The notes below the pieces were generated by a model. The model was not told the DNA's origin. It saw only the letters and a program-made list of their open reading frames with translations, and did no database searches. From assembly GCF_028682455.1 (NCBI RefSeq), contig NZ_JANHLD010000001.1, positions 372,001-436,000 on the forward strand: a stretch of DNA of 64,000 nt. Reading direction: 5' to 3'. This stretch comes from Pseudomonas putida. Its GTDB lineage: Bacteria > Pseudomonadota > Gammaproteobacteria > Pseudomonadales > Pseudomonadaceae. Made by a program: the position numbers and the translations under genes. Shown here piece after piece: positions 41,590-51,193 of this stretch (the first letter of the stretch is position 1; each line of letters starts with the position of its first letter).

Positions 41590-41631
41590 GCGGCTCCGGC
41601 CGGTGGCCTGAGCCGGCCGGGGAGACCGATT

Positions 41632-42354
41632 TCAGCGATTCTCGAGGGTGGCGCTGGCCAAACCGGGAAAGTCTGTAATCAGGCTGTCTACGCCGAAGTC
41701 AGCGAGCCTGCGCATCAGCGATGGCTCGTTGACTGTCCACACCGACACGTGCAACCCCTGGCGCTGGGCCTTGATCAGGCGCTCGGGGGTGCACAGCGTC
41801 CAGTTCAACGCCAGCAAGTTGCAGCCATAGTTCTGGGCGACCTTCAGTGGGTCGAGCCAGGCCCTTTCGGCCACCAGCCCCCGCGAGATATCCGGCGTCA
41901 GCTCCTGGGCAGCGCCCAGTACTTCCCGTGAGCTGGAGGTGATGGTGATTCTCTCGAGCAGGCCGAACTGCTGGGCCAGCTCGCGAATGGCCAGCACGGT
42001 GGTGACGGCGCGGGTGCGCGACGCGCTCTTGACCTCGAGCTGCCAATGCTCGAAATCGCACTTTTCGAACAGCTCCTCAAGGCGCGGGATCGGGCAGGGC
42101 GATACCCATTCGGGGCAGCCCTTGCGGGCGTCGTAGGTCACGAGCTCCGCTGCGGTGTGCTCGACCACCTTGCCGCTACGTCCGGTGGTGCGCTTGAGGG
42201 TCGAGTCGTGAATCACCATCAGCTCGTTGTCGGCCGACAGGTGCAGGTCCAGTTCGCAGCGACGCACGCCGTGCCCGAGGCACTGCTGGAAGCTGGTCAG
42301 GGTGTTTTCGGGGGCTTCGCCCTTGGCGCCGCGGTGGCCATAAATCTGGGTCAC
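41632..42354 (-). CDS. Glycerophosphodiester phosphodiesterase
   Basis: A 240-residue cytoplasmic GDPD. IYGHRGAKGEAPENTLTSF holds the catalytic His and Arg plus the metal Glu, and CELDLHLSADNELMVIHDSTLKRTTGRSG holds the second catalytic His. It hydrolyses deacylated phospholipid diesters to glycerol-3-phosphate and an alcohol. No signal peptide, so it is UgpQ-like. GTG 42354 follows GAAGGAAC. It lies 27 bp after a PilZ gene on the same strand. Confidence 0.9.
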   Translation of the reverse strand: MTQIYGHRGAKGEAPENTLTSFQQCLGHGVRRCELDLHLSADNELMVIHDSTLKRTTGRSGKVVEHTAAELVTYDARKGCPEWVSPCPIPRLEELFEKCDFEHWQLEVKSASRTRAVTTVLAIRELAQQFGLLERITITSSSREVLGAAQELTPDISRGLVAERAWLDPLKVAQNYGCNLLALNWTLCTPERLIKAQRQGLHVSVWTVNEPSLMRRLADFGVDSLITDFPGLASATLENR

Positions 42355-42381
42355 GTTTGTTCCTTCAAGAAAGAGTGAAAC

Positions 42382-42969
42382 TCAGGAAACGCTCGGGTTG
42401 GATTGGTCCAGCGCCTGGCGACGTTGTTGTGCCTGCCGTTGCAGGATGTAGCGGGCCAGCAATTGGCGTTGGGCATCGGTCATCTCGACGAACTCGCTAC
42501 CTATCGCGTACTGGCCGTCGGCCTGTTGGTCGCAGTGGGTGATCTTGGCGCGCAGCAGCAGGCCCAGGGCCTGGGGCATCAGGACCATCTTCACGGCAAT
42601 CCGACTGCCAGCGGCAATGGCCCGGGCCTGGGTGAACTCGATACCGCCTTCGGACAACACGACAGGCTGGGGTGCGTTGAGCTGGCCGAGCAGGGTTTGC
42701 GCAACCACCGCGCTGAGCAGGTCGATGCGTTTGTTCTGGGCCTTGAGAAACGCTGCCAGGGTACGATCCTTTTCGCTGATCTGGCGTAGCAGGTGCTGGG
42801 ATTCGAACTCGCTCAGGTGCAGTTCACTGAGCAGGTTGAAGAGTGGCGAATCATCTTGCAACAAGTCTGAGTCAAGGGCTTCAGCGGCACTCAACGGGCT
42901 AATTTCCAGTGCGATCCGGTCCTCGATACGGTAGTATTCGCGGCGATCTTCTTCATCTAGTGTCGACAT
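42382..42969 (-). CDS. PilZ domain protein with N-terminal helical region
   Basis: A 195-residue protein. EDRREYYRIEDRIALEI gives the RxxxR c-di-GMP motif at residues 9-13, far N-terminal to the rest of the domain, and VLSEGGIEF is the (D/N)xSxxG-like motif with Ser-Glu-Gly-Gly. A helical insert of about 90 residues separates the two. AVKMVLMPQALGLLLRAKITHC and IGSEFVEMTDAQRQLLARYI complete the barrel. Likely a c-di-GMP effector; the (D/N)xSxxG Asp is not obvious, so binding is uncertain. It is divergent from lolC. Confidence 0.8.
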   Translation of the reverse strand: MSTLDEEDRREYYRIEDRIALEISPLSAAEALDSDLLQDDSPLFNLLSELHLSEFESQHLLRQISEKDRTLAAFLKAQNKRIDLLSAVVAQTLLGQLNAPQPVVLSEGGIEFTQARAIAAGSRIAVKMVLMPQALGLLLRAKITHCDQQADGQYAIGSEFVEMTDAQRQLLARYILQRQAQQRRQALDQSNPSVS

Positions 42970-43063
42970 GGCGAACCCATGGTAGCGGCGGTGGTCTGAG
43001 TGTAAAGCTGCTATTCAAGCCCCGCCACAAGGACGTTCCTCTTTCACCCGAACAAGCCCCGAC

Positions 43064-44314
43064 ATGTTCAGACCTCTCTTCGTATTCATTGGTACGCGCT
43101 ACACCCGTGCCAAGCGTCGCAACCACTTCGTCTCGTTCATTTCCCTGACCTCGATGATCGGCCTCGCCCTGGGCGTGGTGGTGATGATCGTGGTGTTGTC
43201 GGTCATGAATGGCTTCGATCATGAAATGCGCACCCGGGTATTGGGCATGGTGCCCCATGCCACCCTGGAAACCGGCCAGCCCATCAACGATTGGCCTGCC
43301 CTTGCCGCTCAAGTAAAGCAGAACCCACGGGTGGTGGCCGTCGCGCCCTTTACCCAGATGCAAGGCCTGCTCACCCATGAGGGCAAGGTGCAGAAGGTGC
43401 TGCTCAATGGCATCGACCCTGCCCAGGAGCGCAAGGTCTCGATCATCGACAACTTCATCCGCGAGGGTAAGCTCGATGACCTGGCCCCGGGCGACTTCGG
43501 CATCATGATCGGTGACAAGGCGGCGGCCAAGCTGGGCGTCGGCATCGGCGACAAGCTGACCTTCGTCGCCCCCGAGGTGACCGTGACCCCGGCCGGTATG
43601 TTCCCGCGCATGAAGCGCTTTACCGTGGTGGGCATTTTCCATGTGGGGGCCGGTGAAATCGACGGCTACCTGGGCCTGACCAACCTGTCGGACCTGTCGC
43701 GCCTGCACCGCTGGAAGGCTGACCAGGTCCAGGGCCTGCGCCTGAAGTTCGATGACCTGTTCCAGGCCCCACGCGCAGCCTGGGACATTGCCCAGAAGCT
43801 GGGCGAGCAAGAGTTCTATGCCCGTGACTGGACCCGTACCCACGGCAACCTGTACCAGGCGATCCGCATGGAGAAGGCCATGATCGGCCTGCTGTTGCTG
43901 CTGATCGTCGCCGTGGCGGCGTTCAACATCATTTCCACCCTGGTCATGGTGGTCAACGACAAGCGGGGCGACATCGCCATCCTGCGAACCCTGGGCTCGA
44001 CCCCCGGGCAGATCATGGCCATCTTCATGGTCCAGGGTACGGTGATCGGTGTGGTCGGCACCTTGATCGGTGCGCTTGTCGGCATCTTTGCCGCGCTCAA
44101 TGTCAGCGCCGCCATTGCGGGCATCGAGACCCTGATCGGGCACAAGTTTCTCAATGCCGACGTCTATTTCATCGACTACCTGCCATCCCAGGTCATGGCC
44201 GAGGATGTGTGGATGGTGTGCGGTGCGGCATTGGTCCTGAGTTTCCTCGCCACCTTGTATCCGGCCTGGCGTGCGGCACGCACCCAGCCTGCGGAGGCGC
44301 TACGTTATGAGTGA
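43064..44314 (+). CDS. lolC: Lipoprotein-releasing ABC transporter permease LolC
   Basis: The 416-residue inner membrane protein has the MacB/LolCE topology: TM1 near residues 25-48 ([20 protein letters not shown]), a large periplasmic domain of about 220 residues, then TM2 near [19 protein letters not shown]3 and TM4 with [24 protein letters not shown] at the end. LolCDE extracts outer-membrane lipoproteins to LolA. lolC, lolD and lolE are adjacent. Confidence 0.95.
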   Translation: MFRPLFVFIGTRYTRAKRRNHFVSFISLTSMIGLALGVVVMIVVLSVMNGFDHEMRTRVLGMVPHATLETGQPINDWPALAAQVKQNPRVVAVAPFTQMQGLLTHEGKVQKVLLNGIDPAQERKVSIIDNFIREGKLDDLAPGDFGIMIGDKAAAKLGVGIGDKLTFVAPEVTVTPAGMFPRMKRFTVVGIFHVGAGEIDGYLGLTNLSDLSRLHRWKADQVQGLRLKFDDLFQAPRAAWDIAQKLGEQEFYARDWTRTHGNLYQAIRMEKAMIGLLLLLIVAVAAFNIISTLVMVVNDKRGDIAILRTLGSTPGQIMAIFMVQGTVIGVVGTLIGALVGIFAALNVSAAIAGIETLIGHKFLNADVYFIDYLPSQVMAEDVWMVCGAALVLSFLATLYPAWRAARTQPAEALRYE

Positions 44315-45005
44315 GTTGGGCATGAGTGATAAAGCAGTGCTGAGTTGCCGCAACCTGGGCAAGTCCTACGAGGAAGGCCCGGAGTCGGTGCAGGTGTTGT
44401 CCGGTTTGCAGCTGGAGCTGCATCCCGGCGAGCGGGTCGCCATCGTCGGCAGTTCGGGGTCGGGCAAAAGTACCTTGCTCAACCTGCTCGGTGGGCTCGA
44501 TACACCCACCCAGGGCAGCGTCTGGCTGGCCGGAGAAGAACTGTCGGCCCTCAACGAGCGTGCCCGCGGCCTGCTGCGCAACCGCGCGCTGGGCTTCGTC
44601 TACCAGTTCCATCACCTGCTGCCGGAGTTCACGGCGCTCGAGAACGTGTGCATGCCACTGCTGATCGGGCGCACCGCCATTCCCGAGGCCCGTGAGCGCG
44701 CCGAAGCGCTGCTCAAGCGTGTGGGGCTGGGGCATCGCCTGACGCACAAGCCGGCCGAGCTGTCGGGCGGTGAGCGCCAGCGCGTGGCTATCGCCCGCGC
44801 GCTGGTGAATCGTCCGGGCCTGGTGATGCTCGATGAGCCCACCGGCAACCTCGACCATCACACCGCCCAGGGCATCCAGGACCTGATGCAGGAACTGAGC
44901 AGCGCCTCGCAAACGGCCTTTCTGGTCGTGACTCACGATCTCAACCTGGCGCGCCAGATGGACCGTGTGCTGCGCCTTGAAGACGGGCACCTGGTGCCGA
45001 TCTGA
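44307..45005 (+). CDS. lolD: Lipoprotein-releasing ABC transporter ATPase LolD
   Basis: A 232-residue ATPase: Walker [20 protein letters not shown]-loop [16 protein letters not shown], signature [15 protein letters not shown], Walker [13 protein letters not shown] and the H-loop VTHD. ATG 44307 overlaps the lolC stop by 8 nt, with GGAGG upstream; ATG 44322 is an alternative. Confidence 0.95.
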   Translation: MSELGMSDKAVLSCRNLGKSYEEGPESVQVLSGLQLELHPGERVAIVGSSGSGKSTLLNLLGGLDTPTQGSVWLAGEELSALNERARGLLRNRALGFVYQFHHLLPEFTALENVCMPLLIGRTAIPEARERAEALLKRVGLGHRLTHKPAELSGGERQRVAIARALVNRPGLVMLDEPTGNLDHHTAQGIQDLMQELSSASQTAFLVVTHDLNLARQMDRVLRLEDGHLVPI

Positions 45006-45017
45006 TCTAGGCGTGCA

Positions 45018-45060
45018 AAGTGCCCGTCAAGCAAGACGGGCACCTTGATTCTTTTCTTTA
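45018..45060 (+). terminator. Hairpin with T-rich tail between lolD and lolE
   Basis: TGCCCGTC, loop AAGCAA, GACGGGCA is followed by CCTTGATTCTTTTCTTT. It resembles an intrinsic terminator but lies inside the operon, 18 bp before the lolE start, so it may attenuate lolE or protect the lolCD message. Confidence 0.55.
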
Positions 45061-45077
45061 CCTGGGTGCTTCCATTC

Positions 45078-46322
45078 ATGTTCAGACCCTTGTCTATCTT
45101 CATCGGCGCGCGCTACACCCGCGCCAAGCGCCGCAACCATTTCATCTCGTTCATTTCCATGACCTCGATGATCGGCCTGTCCCTGGGCGTGCTGGCGATG
45201 ATCGTGGTGTTGTCGGTGATGAACGGCTTCCAGCGTGAAATGAGCTCGCGGATCCTGGGCATGGTGCCGCATGCCAGCATTCTGGGTGTCAAGCCACTGG
45301 ATGACTGGCGACCAGCGGCCGAGGCGGCGCTGAAGAACCCGCAAGTGATCGCCGCAGCGCCACTGACCGAGATGGAGGGCATGCTCTCCTACAAGGGCGC
45401 GATGCAGCCGATCCAGGTCAGCGGTATCGATCCGGCCCAGGAGGGCAAGGTATCGATCGTCGGCCAGCACATCGTCCAGGGTCGCCTGCAGAGCCTGGAG
45501 CCGGGCGAGTACGGGGTGGTGATCGGCGAGATCACGGCCCGGCGCTTTCGCCTGAACGTCGGCGACAAGCTGACCTTGATCGTACCGGAAGTGAGCAGTG
45601 CACCCGGTGGCATCACCCCGCGCATGCAGCGCCTGAACGTGGTGGGTGTGTTCAAGGTGGGGGCCGAGCTGGATGGTTCCATGGCCTATATCCATATGGC
45701 CGATGCTGCACAGATGCAACGCTGGCAGCCGGGGCAGGTGCAGGGCGTGCGTATCAAGCTCAAGGACCTGTACAGCGCGCCCCAGGTGTCCAAGGCGATT
45801 GCCGCCGGGCTGGGCGAGCAATACCGCGCCGATGACTGGTCGCACACCCAGGGCAGCCTGTTCAGTGCCATGAAGATGGAAAAGACCATGATCGGCCTGT
45901 TGCTCCTGATGATCATCGCCGTGGCGGCGTTCAACATCATTGCCACGCTGATCATGGTGGTGAACGACAAGGGCGCGGACATCGCCATCCTGCGCACTAT
46001 CGGCGCCACACCTGCGCAGATCATGGGCACCTTCATGGTCCAGGGTACCTTGATCGGTATCGTCGGCACCTTGATCGGCGGTGTGCTCGGGGTGATCGCT
46101 GCGCTGAATGTCAGTCAGATCGTCGGCTGGCTGGAGCGGGTCAGCGGGCAACACATCTTCACCTCCGATGTGTACTTCATCAGCAGTTTGCCGTCCGAGC
46201 TGCAGTGGGGGGATGTGGCGCTGATCTGCAGTGCCGGCCTGGTGATGAGCTTCCTGGCGACGTTGTACCCGGCCTGGCGCGCCTCGCAGGTAGAACCGGC
46301 GTACGCCTTGCGTTACGAGTAA
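45078..46322 (+). CDS. lolE: Lipoprotein-releasing ABC transporter permease LolE
   Basis: A 414-residue paralogue of LolC with the same layout: [22 protein letters not shown]1 after SFISMTSMIGLSLGVLAM, a periplasmic domain, and three C-terminal helices ending [27 protein letters not shown] 45078 is chosen because it aligns with the LolC N-terminus; an earlier start would add a hydrophobic stretch derived from the hairpin region. The LolC/LolE split is typical of gammaproteobacteria. Confidence 0.94.
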   Translation: MFRPLSIFIGARYTRAKRRNHFISFISMTSMIGLSLGVLAMIVVLSVMNGFQREMSSRILGMVPHASILGVKPLDDWRPAAEAALKNPQVIAAAPLTEMEGMLSYKGAMQPIQVSGIDPAQEGKVSIVGQHIVQGRLQSLEPGEYGVVIGEITARRFRLNVGDKLTLIVPEVSSAPGGITPRMQRLNVVGVFKVGAELDGSMAYIHMADAAQMQRWQPGQVQGVRIKLKDLYSAPQVSKAIAAGLGEQYRADDWSHTQGSLFSAMKMEKTMIGLLLLMIIAVAAFNIIATLIMVVNDKGADIAILRTIGATPAQIMGTFMVQGTLIGIVGTLIGGVLGVIAALNVSQIVGWLERVSGQHIFTSDVYFISSLPSELQWGDVALICSAGLVMSFLATLYPAWRASQVEPAYALRYE

Positions 46323-46323
46323 C

Positions 46324-46393
46324 GCGGGTAGGAGAGGGCTTGCCGCGAGAGGCCAGTGCAGATTGCCTGGGTCGCGGGGCAAGCCCGCTCCCC
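46324..46393. repeat. Pair of opposed REP units
   Basis: An imperfect GGGTAGGAGAGGGCTTGCCG (46327-46346) and CGCGGGGCAAGCCCGCTCCC (46373-46392) face each other with about 26 bp between. Unlike the compact palindromes elsewhere the arms are spaced and the left one has decayed. It lies between convergent lolE and the sensor kinase gene. Confidence 0.7.
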
Positions 46394-46406
46394 CCAAGCT
46401 GGCTGA

Positions 46407-47762
46407 TCAGGCCATCGGCAGCTCAATCACGAACCGCGTCCAGCCCCCCGACGACTCCCCGCGAATGGTCCCTCCATGGGCCTGCACAATCGAACGGGTG
46501 ATCGCCAGTCCCAGACCCGCATGCTCGCTGCTGCCTTCACGGCGCGCCGGATCGGCGCGGTAGAAACGGTCAAACAAGCGGGGCAGCAGCGCCGGGTCGA
46601 TCGGCTTGCCGGTGTTGGCCACTTGCAGGCGCACCTGCCTTTCTTTCACTTCGATACTCACGCGGATCTCGCCGGCCGCCGGGGTAAAACGCAGGGCGTT
46701 GTCCAGCAGGTTCGACAAGGCCCGGCGCAGCATGTGCCGGTCGCCCTCCAGCCTGGCTTCGCCATCGCGCGCCAGGGTGACGCCAGCGTCTTCGGCCAGC
46801 GGGGCGTAGTACTCGATCAGTGCGTCCGCTTCTTCTGCCAGGTTCAGGTGCTGACGGCTTGGCATCAGCAGGCCGTGGTCGGCCTTGGCCAGGTAAAGCA
46901 TGTCGTTGACCAGTTGTGCCATCCACTGCAGTTCTTCGAGATTGCTGTGGAGGGCTTCCCGGTATTCGTCCAGGTCGCGGGGGCGGGTGAGGGTGACCTG
47001 GGTGTGGGTCAGCAGGTTCGACAGGGGCGTGCGCAGCTCATGGGCAATGTCGGCGGAGAATGCCGACAGGCGCTGGAAGGCGTCGTCCAGGCGCTGGAGC
47101 ATGGCGTTGACGGTTTGCGCCAGCTCCTCCAGCTCAAGCGGCATCTGTCCCTCGGGCAGGCGGGTGGTCAGCGAACGTGCCGACACCTTGGAGGCCACTT
47201 CGCCCATTTGCCGCAGTGGACGCAGGCCGCTGCGCGCCGCCCAGGCACCGAGCAAGGCCGTGGCCAGGGCCGAGAGGCCGACGGTCAGCCAGATCAACTG
47301 CTGCATGCGCTGGAGAAAGTGCTGATGGTGGGTGATGTCCAGAAACAGGGTCAGCTGGGCGGACGTCGGGTCGTCGCTGTCGAGGTTCACGCACAAGCTG
47401 CGGTAGTCGCTGCTGGTGCTGTGCAGGGTGCTCAAGCCCGGTACCTGGGGCGAGTCGGGCAATCCTGCCTGGCTGTCGAACAACACCTGGCCATCCTTGC
47501 CGCGGATACGCACGGCCAGGTCCGCCTGGTGGCTCAGCTCCGACTGCAGGTCGCCCAGGCGTGGGGCAAGGCTGGCCGAGTCGTGCACACCGTCGAGCAT
47601 CTGCCGCAGCACGGACAGCCGGCTGTTGAGCAGTTGCTGGTCCAGCTCGATGAAGTGGCTTTCACTGGCGCGGCTGAACAGCACACCGGCGGTGAGTGAC
47701 ACCGCTGCCGTGCAAGCGGCGAACAGCAGTGCCAGGCGGCTGCCCAGGGACAATCGACGCAT
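46407..47762 (-). CDS. Heavy-metal-type sensor histidine kinase (CopS/CusS-like)
   Basis: A 451-residue kinase with two membrane helices (residues about 10-30 and 160-180), a periplasmic domain between them, HAMP, and the catalytic core: H-box FSADIAHELRTPLSNLL, N-box LRRALSNLLDNALRFTP and G-box HAGLGLAITRSIVQAHGG. The heavy metal sensor kinase layout and the neighbouring cupredoxin suggest copper. It overlaps the response regulator gene by one base. Confidence 0.88.
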   Translation of the reverse strand: MRRLSLGSRLALLFAACTAAVSLTAGVLFSRASESHFIELDQQLLNSRLSVLRQMLDGVHDSASLAPRLGDLQSELSHQADLAVRIRGKDGQVLFDSQAGLPDSPQVPGLSTLHSTSSDYRSLCVNLDSDDPTSAQLTLFLDITHHQHFLQRMQQLIWLTVGLSALATALLGAWAARSGLRPLRQMGEVASKVSARSLTTRLPEGQMPLELEELAQTVNAMLQRLDDAFQRLSAFSADIAHELRTPLSNLLTHTQVTLTRPRDLDEYREALHSNLEELQWMAQLVNDMLYLAKADHGLLMPSRQHLNLAEEADALIEYYAPLAEDAGVTLARDGEARLEGDRHMLRRALSNLLDNALRFTPAAGEIRVSIEVKERQVRLQVANTGKPIDPALLPRLFDRFYRADPARREGSSEHAGLGLAITRSIVQAHGGTIRGESSGGWTRFVIELPMA

Positions 47763-48442
47763 CAGGCCGCCCGCTCTTCGAGTACGTAGCCCATGCCGCG
47801 CACGGTGTGGATCAGCTTGTGTTCGTGGCTGTCGTCGATCTTCAGGCGCAGCCGGCGAATGGCCACTTCGATGACGTTGGTGTCGCTGTCAAAATTCATG
47901 TCCCAGACCTGCGAGGCGATCAACGATTTTGGCAGCACTTCACCCTGGCGTCGCAGCAGCAGTTCGAGCAGGGCGAACTCTTTGGCGGTCAGGTCGATCC
48001 GTTGGCCGGCGCGTTCCACCCGGCGGCGAATCAGGTCCAGGCGCAGGTCGCCAAGGCCCAGACTGGTTTCCTGGGTTGGGTTGCTGCCACGGCGCAGCAG
48101 GCTGCGCACCCGCGCCAGCAGCTCGGAGAACGCAAAGGGTTTGACCAGGTAATCGTCCGCCCCCAGCTCCAGGCCGTGCACACGGTCTTCCACAACGTCG
48201 CGGGCGGTGAGAAACAGCACCGGGATCTCAAGCCCGGCGGCGCGCACAGCCTGCAGGATCTGCCAGCCATCGCGCCCGGGCAGCATCACATCGAGGATCA
48301 GCAGGTCGTAGTCGCCCGTCAGGGCCAGGTGCTGGCCGGTGTTGCCGTCGGCGGCAAGCTCGGTGGCAAAGCCTGCTTCACTGAGGCCCTGGCACAGGTA
48401 CTGGCCGGTTTTGGTCTGGTCTTCGACGATCAGCAGTTTCAT
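47762..48442 (-). CDS. OmpR-type response regulator (CopR/CusR-like)
   Basis: From ATG 48442 the protein has 226 residues. The receiver has [16 protein letters not shown], phospho-acceptor Asp in [14 protein letters not shown] and Lys in YLVKPF. The winged helix DNA-binding domain includes [20 protein letters not shown] and [15 protein letters not shown], typical of CopR/CusR/IrlR. It is divergent from a cupredoxin gene, with an inverted repeat between. An upstream in-frame extension to 48505 is not supported. Confidence 0.9.
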   Translation of the reverse strand: MKLLIVEDQTKTGQYLCQGLSEAGFATELAADGNTGQHLALTGDYDLLILDVMLPGRDGWQILQAVRAAGLEIPVLFLTARDVVEDRVHGLELGADDYLVKPFAFSELLARVRSLLRRGSNPTQETSLGLGDLRLDLIRRRVERAGQRIDLTAKEFALLELLLRRQGEVLPKSLIASQVWDMNFDSDTNVIEVAIRRLRLKIDDSHEHKLIHTVRGMGYVLEERAA

Positions 48443-48506
48443 CGGGAGGCTCTTGGACGTGGGTTGCCGGGTGTTTATACCGCGCCGGGTGTTGCGGATG
48501 GCCAAG

Positions 48507-48533
48507 CTGACAAAGTTGTAATCTTTTTGTCAG
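48507..48533. promoter_or_regulatory. Putative metal-responsive operator
   Basis: CTGACAAA (48507-48514) and TTTGTCAG (48526-48533) are perfect inverted arms around GTTGTAATCTT, between the regulator gene and the cupredoxin gene. TGACAAAGTTGTAAT resembles cop/cus-type boxes. The regulator assignment is inference. Confidence 0.55.
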
Positions 48534-48598
48534 GTAGCTGCCAGCGCCGGTTTTCTACAGTTAAGCCTGATTCGTCGCAACCCTGGAGTGGGCCTGAT

Positions 48599-49093
48599 AT
48601 GAAACACGTTATTTTCGCAGGTGCCTTGGCGCTGTTCAGCCTGCCAGCACTGGCATCGCCGGCGCATTCCTTTGCCTTTGGTACACCCGCGCCCGCTGCA
48701 AAGGCCGACCGTACCGTGGAAATCGTCATGGGCGATATGTATTACGAACCGCGCAGCCTGCAGGTCAAGGCTGGAGAGACAGTACGCTTCGTGCTGGTCA
48801 ACAAGGGCGCTGTGATGCATGAGTTCAGCCTGGGTGATGCCGTCATGCATGCCAGGCACCAGAAGGAAATGATTGCCATGCAGGGCCAGATGGACCACGC
48901 GGCCATGGGGCACGGCAATATGCACCAGGGTGCCAGCATGAAGCATGATGATCCCAACACCGTAATGGTCGAGCCCGGCAAGCGTGGCGAACTGACCTGG
49001 ACCTTCAGCGATTCGACCCCTATCGAATTCGCTTGCAACGTGCCCGGTCACTACCAGGCTGGCATGGTCGGCAAACTGACCATCGGCCAATAA
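48599..49093 (+). CDS. Exported cupredoxin-like copper protein
   Basis: A 164-residue protein with signal peptide (MKHVIFAGALALFSLPALAS). The cupredoxin fold shows IVMGDMYYEPRSLQVKAGET, FVLVNKGAVMHEFSLGD with a His ligand, and CNVPGHYQAGMVGKL with Cys and His ligands plus Met. A Met/His-rich loop (MQGQMDHAAMGHGNMHQG) is suited to copper binding. It is a likely periplasmic copper tolerance protein under the divergent two-component system. Confidence 0.85.
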   Translation: MKHVIFAGALALFSLPALASPAHSFAFGTPAPAAKADRTVEIVMGDMYYEPRSLQVKAGETVRFVLVNKGAVMHEFSLGDAVMHARHQKEMIAMQGQMDHAAMGHGNMHQGASMKHDDPNTVMVEPGKRGELTWTFSDSTPIEFACNVPGHYQAGMVGKLTIGQ

Positions 49094-49161
49094 CAGCCCA
49101 ATACCCAACGCATGGCACAAACCCGATAAACTAGGCGCATTTCGTCCTTCAGGTTTGAGCC

Positions 49162-49992
49162 ATGCATCCCGCCGCCGAGCACTCCCCGCTGGGTAAATCC
49201 AGCGAATACATCGCTACGTACACTCCCTCGCTGCTGTTTCCGATCCCTCGCGCCGCCAAGTGGGCCGAGCTGGGTGTCAGTGCCCAGACCCTGCCGTGGC
49301 AAGGGGTGGACTTCTGGAACTGCTTCGAGCTGTCCTGGCTGCTGCCTTCGGGCAAGCCGGTGGTCGCCATTGGCGAGTTCGCCATTCCCGCCGACTCGCC
49401 GAACATCATCGAGTCCAAGTCGTTCAAGCTGTACCTGAACTCGCTCAACCAGACCGCATTCGAGTCGAGTGCCGCATTGCAGGCCTGTCTTGAAAAAGAC
49501 CTGTCTGCTGCAGCCGGCAAACCGGTGGCGGTAAGGATACGCAGCCTGGCCGAGGTCGAAGGGCAGGGCGTGGTGGCATTGCCGGGCGTGTGCATCGATG
49601 ACCTGGACGTCAGTATCAGCAACTACGAGCAGCCCCAGCCCGAACTGTTGCGCTGCGACAGCAGCCGTATCGTCGAGGAGTCCCTGCACAGCCATCTGCT
49701 CAAGTCCAACTGCCCGGTCACCGGCCAACCGGACTGGGGTAGCGTCACCGTGCACTACCGCGGCGCCGCGCTGGATCATGCCAGCCTGCTGACCTACTTG
49801 ATCAGCTTCCGTCAGCATGCGGACTTCCACGAGCAGTGTGTCGAGCGGATCTACCTGGACCTCAAGCGCTTGCTCAATCCCGAGTTCCTGACGGTCTACG
49901 CGCGCTATGTGCGCCGTGGCGGGTTGGACATCAACCCCTACCGCAGCACCGAGACGGTAACGCTGCCGAACCTGCGCCTGGTTCGCCAGTAA
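49162..49992 (+). CDS. queF: NADPH-dependent 7-cyano-7-deazaguanine reductase QueF
   Basis: A 276-residue two-domain QueF of the YqgN type. The C-terminal domain has the active Cys in [15 protein letters not shown], then [17 protein letters not shown] with the catalytic Asp/His, and the N-terminal domain has [10 protein letters not shown] and [17 protein letters not shown]. It makes preQ1 for queuosine. It is monocistronic with a shared terminator downstream. Confidence 0.95.
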   Translation: MHPAAEHSPLGKSSEYIATYTPSLLFPIPRAAKWAELGVSAQTLPWQGVDFWNCFELSWLLPSGKPVVAIGEFAIPADSPNIIESKSFKLYLNSLNQTAFESSAALQACLEKDLSAAAGKPVAVRIRSLAEVEGQGVVALPGVCIDDLDVSISNYEQPQPELLRCDSSRIVEESLHSHLLKSNCPVTGQPDWGSVTVHYRGAALDHASLLTYLISFRQHADFHEQCVERIYLDLKRLLNPEFLTVYARYVRRGGLDINPYRSTETVTLPNLRLVRQ

Positions 49993-49995
49993 CGA

Positions 49996-50025
49996 AAAAG
50001 CCCCGCCTGATGGCGGGGCTTTCTT
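49996..50025. terminator. Bidirectional terminator between queF and DUF4404 gene
   Basis: AAAAAGCCCCGCC, loop TGAT, GGCGGGGCTTTCTT; A-run and T-run on both sides of the stem serve both converging genes. Confidence 0.88.
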
Positions 50026-50040
50026 ATTGCGGTGAAGTGT

Positions 50041-50304
50041 TCAGATGCCCATGCTTTGCAGGCTCTGGACGATATTGCGCAAGGTGGCGGTCAGGCCCGG
50101 GTGATCGACTTCGAAGCGCTCCACGGCCAGGTTGACGCCATCGACGAGGTTGTTGTCCGGGGTGACGGCCTCCAGTTCGATCTTGGCCTCGATCTGCTGC
50201 ATCAACTCATGCAGGTGGACGCGCTCTTCTTCCGAAAGCGGCGGGTTTTGCTCCAGTTGCTCGCGCAGGGCGTTGAGTTGCTCTTGCAGTTCGCGGGCAG
50301 GCAT
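50041..50304 (-). CDS. DUF4404 family protein
   Basis: An 87-residue helical protein: ARELQEQLNALREQLEQNPP, then LHELMQQIEAKIELEAV and GLTATLRNIVQSLQSMGI. It matches the short DUF4404 family of unknown function. GGGAGA precedes ATG 50304; the frame is open further upstream, but that extension has no support. Confidence 0.85.
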   Translation of the reverse strand: MPARELQEQLNALREQLEQNPPLSEEERVHLHELMQQIEAKIELEAVTPDNNLVDGVNLAVERFEVDHPGLTATLRNIVQSLQSMGI

Positions 50305-50428
50305 GGGTGATCTCCCTCTATGAATAGGCACAGTCATGGACCCCACCAGTGGGCGAAAGGTCCCTGTCTTGCCTACTAGAGTAATCCACTGCCGGCGGCT
50401 TTGCATGACCCGGATCAAGGCCCCTGCC

Positions 50429-50998
50429 TCAGGGCTTTTCGCCTTTGAGGCGGCGCTGGGCGATATCGGCCAGGCAATCGCCGAGCGATTCGAGGTGATC
50501 GATCACCGAGTGCACGCCCAGCGCGAACAGTTGCAGGGTGGCATTGCCACGCTTGCGTTCCTGTTCCTGGGCGCTGAGTGCCTGCCACTGCTGGCGGTCG
50601 ACGCCACAGAGCGAACTGCAGGTGGCGAGACCGATGGTCCACAAGCCGGCATTGAGTCCCGATTGCAGCAGGCGCGGCTCTCCGCTGACCAGCACGCAGC
50701 CGTCCAGCGTACCCGTCTTCAGGGTCATCAGCGCGTGCCAGCAGGCGTCCGGTGCTGGCCAGGGTGCGGGGGTGCAGTGCTGGGCTTTGATCCAGCCAGG
50801 CAATGGGCTGGCCATGCGCTCGGCGTCGGCGCCGCCCAGTTCGTCCAGCCAGGCGCAGGGCACCCTCTGCTGATTCAACCAGTCGAGGGTCTGCAGGGCG
50901 CCGGGTGTGGCTTGCGGGGTGTTCGAGGGACTGTTGGCTTCGACCAGGCAGCTGCGCAGGCCGAACAGTAATGCGGTAAAAGCGGGGGAGTCTGGCAT
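50429..50998 (-). CDS. HAD-like protein with degenerate active site (phosphonatase-related)
   Basis: A 189-residue protein. The layout of phosphonatase-like HAD proteins is recognisable (PGALQTLDWLNQQRVPCAWL cap/core junction, VSGEPRLLQSGLNAGLWTIGLA near motif IV), but motif I reads ALLFGLRSCLVE, without the nucleophile Asp. The GD-x3-D of motif IV is SGEPRLL. It is probably catalytically inactive. From memory, P. aeruginosa has a similar inactive homologue in the vacJ (mlaA) neighbourhood. Function unknown. Confidence 0.65.
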   Translation of the reverse strand: MPDSPAFTALLFGLRSCLVEANSPSNTPQATPGALQTLDWLNQQRVPCAWLDELGGADAERMASPLPGWIKAQHCTPAPWPAPDACWHALMTLKTGTLDGCVLVSGEPRLLQSGLNAGLWTIGLATCSSLCGVDRQQWQALSAQEQERKRGNATLQLFALGVHSVIDHLESLGDCLADIAQRRLKGEKP

Positions 50999-51193
50999 GG
51001 CAACGTCCCTGAAATAGCCTTCAGGCTACGCGCGGGTTGTTACGTTCTGGTTACGTCACCCAGATACGGTTGTTCACAATTTCATGACCTCGGATGTGTC
51101 AGGCTGGTTATCACTGGAAGACCCTTTATACTTGTTTCCTTTTAAACGCCAGGTGCTTGGCACTTGGCGCTGTGACTGTCGAGGAGTAACTCT

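Noticed and set aside
42382..42969. Assigning FlgZ or YcgR to the longer PilZ protein
   Set aside because: The domain order and helical insert do not match YcgR, and the context has no flagellar genes.
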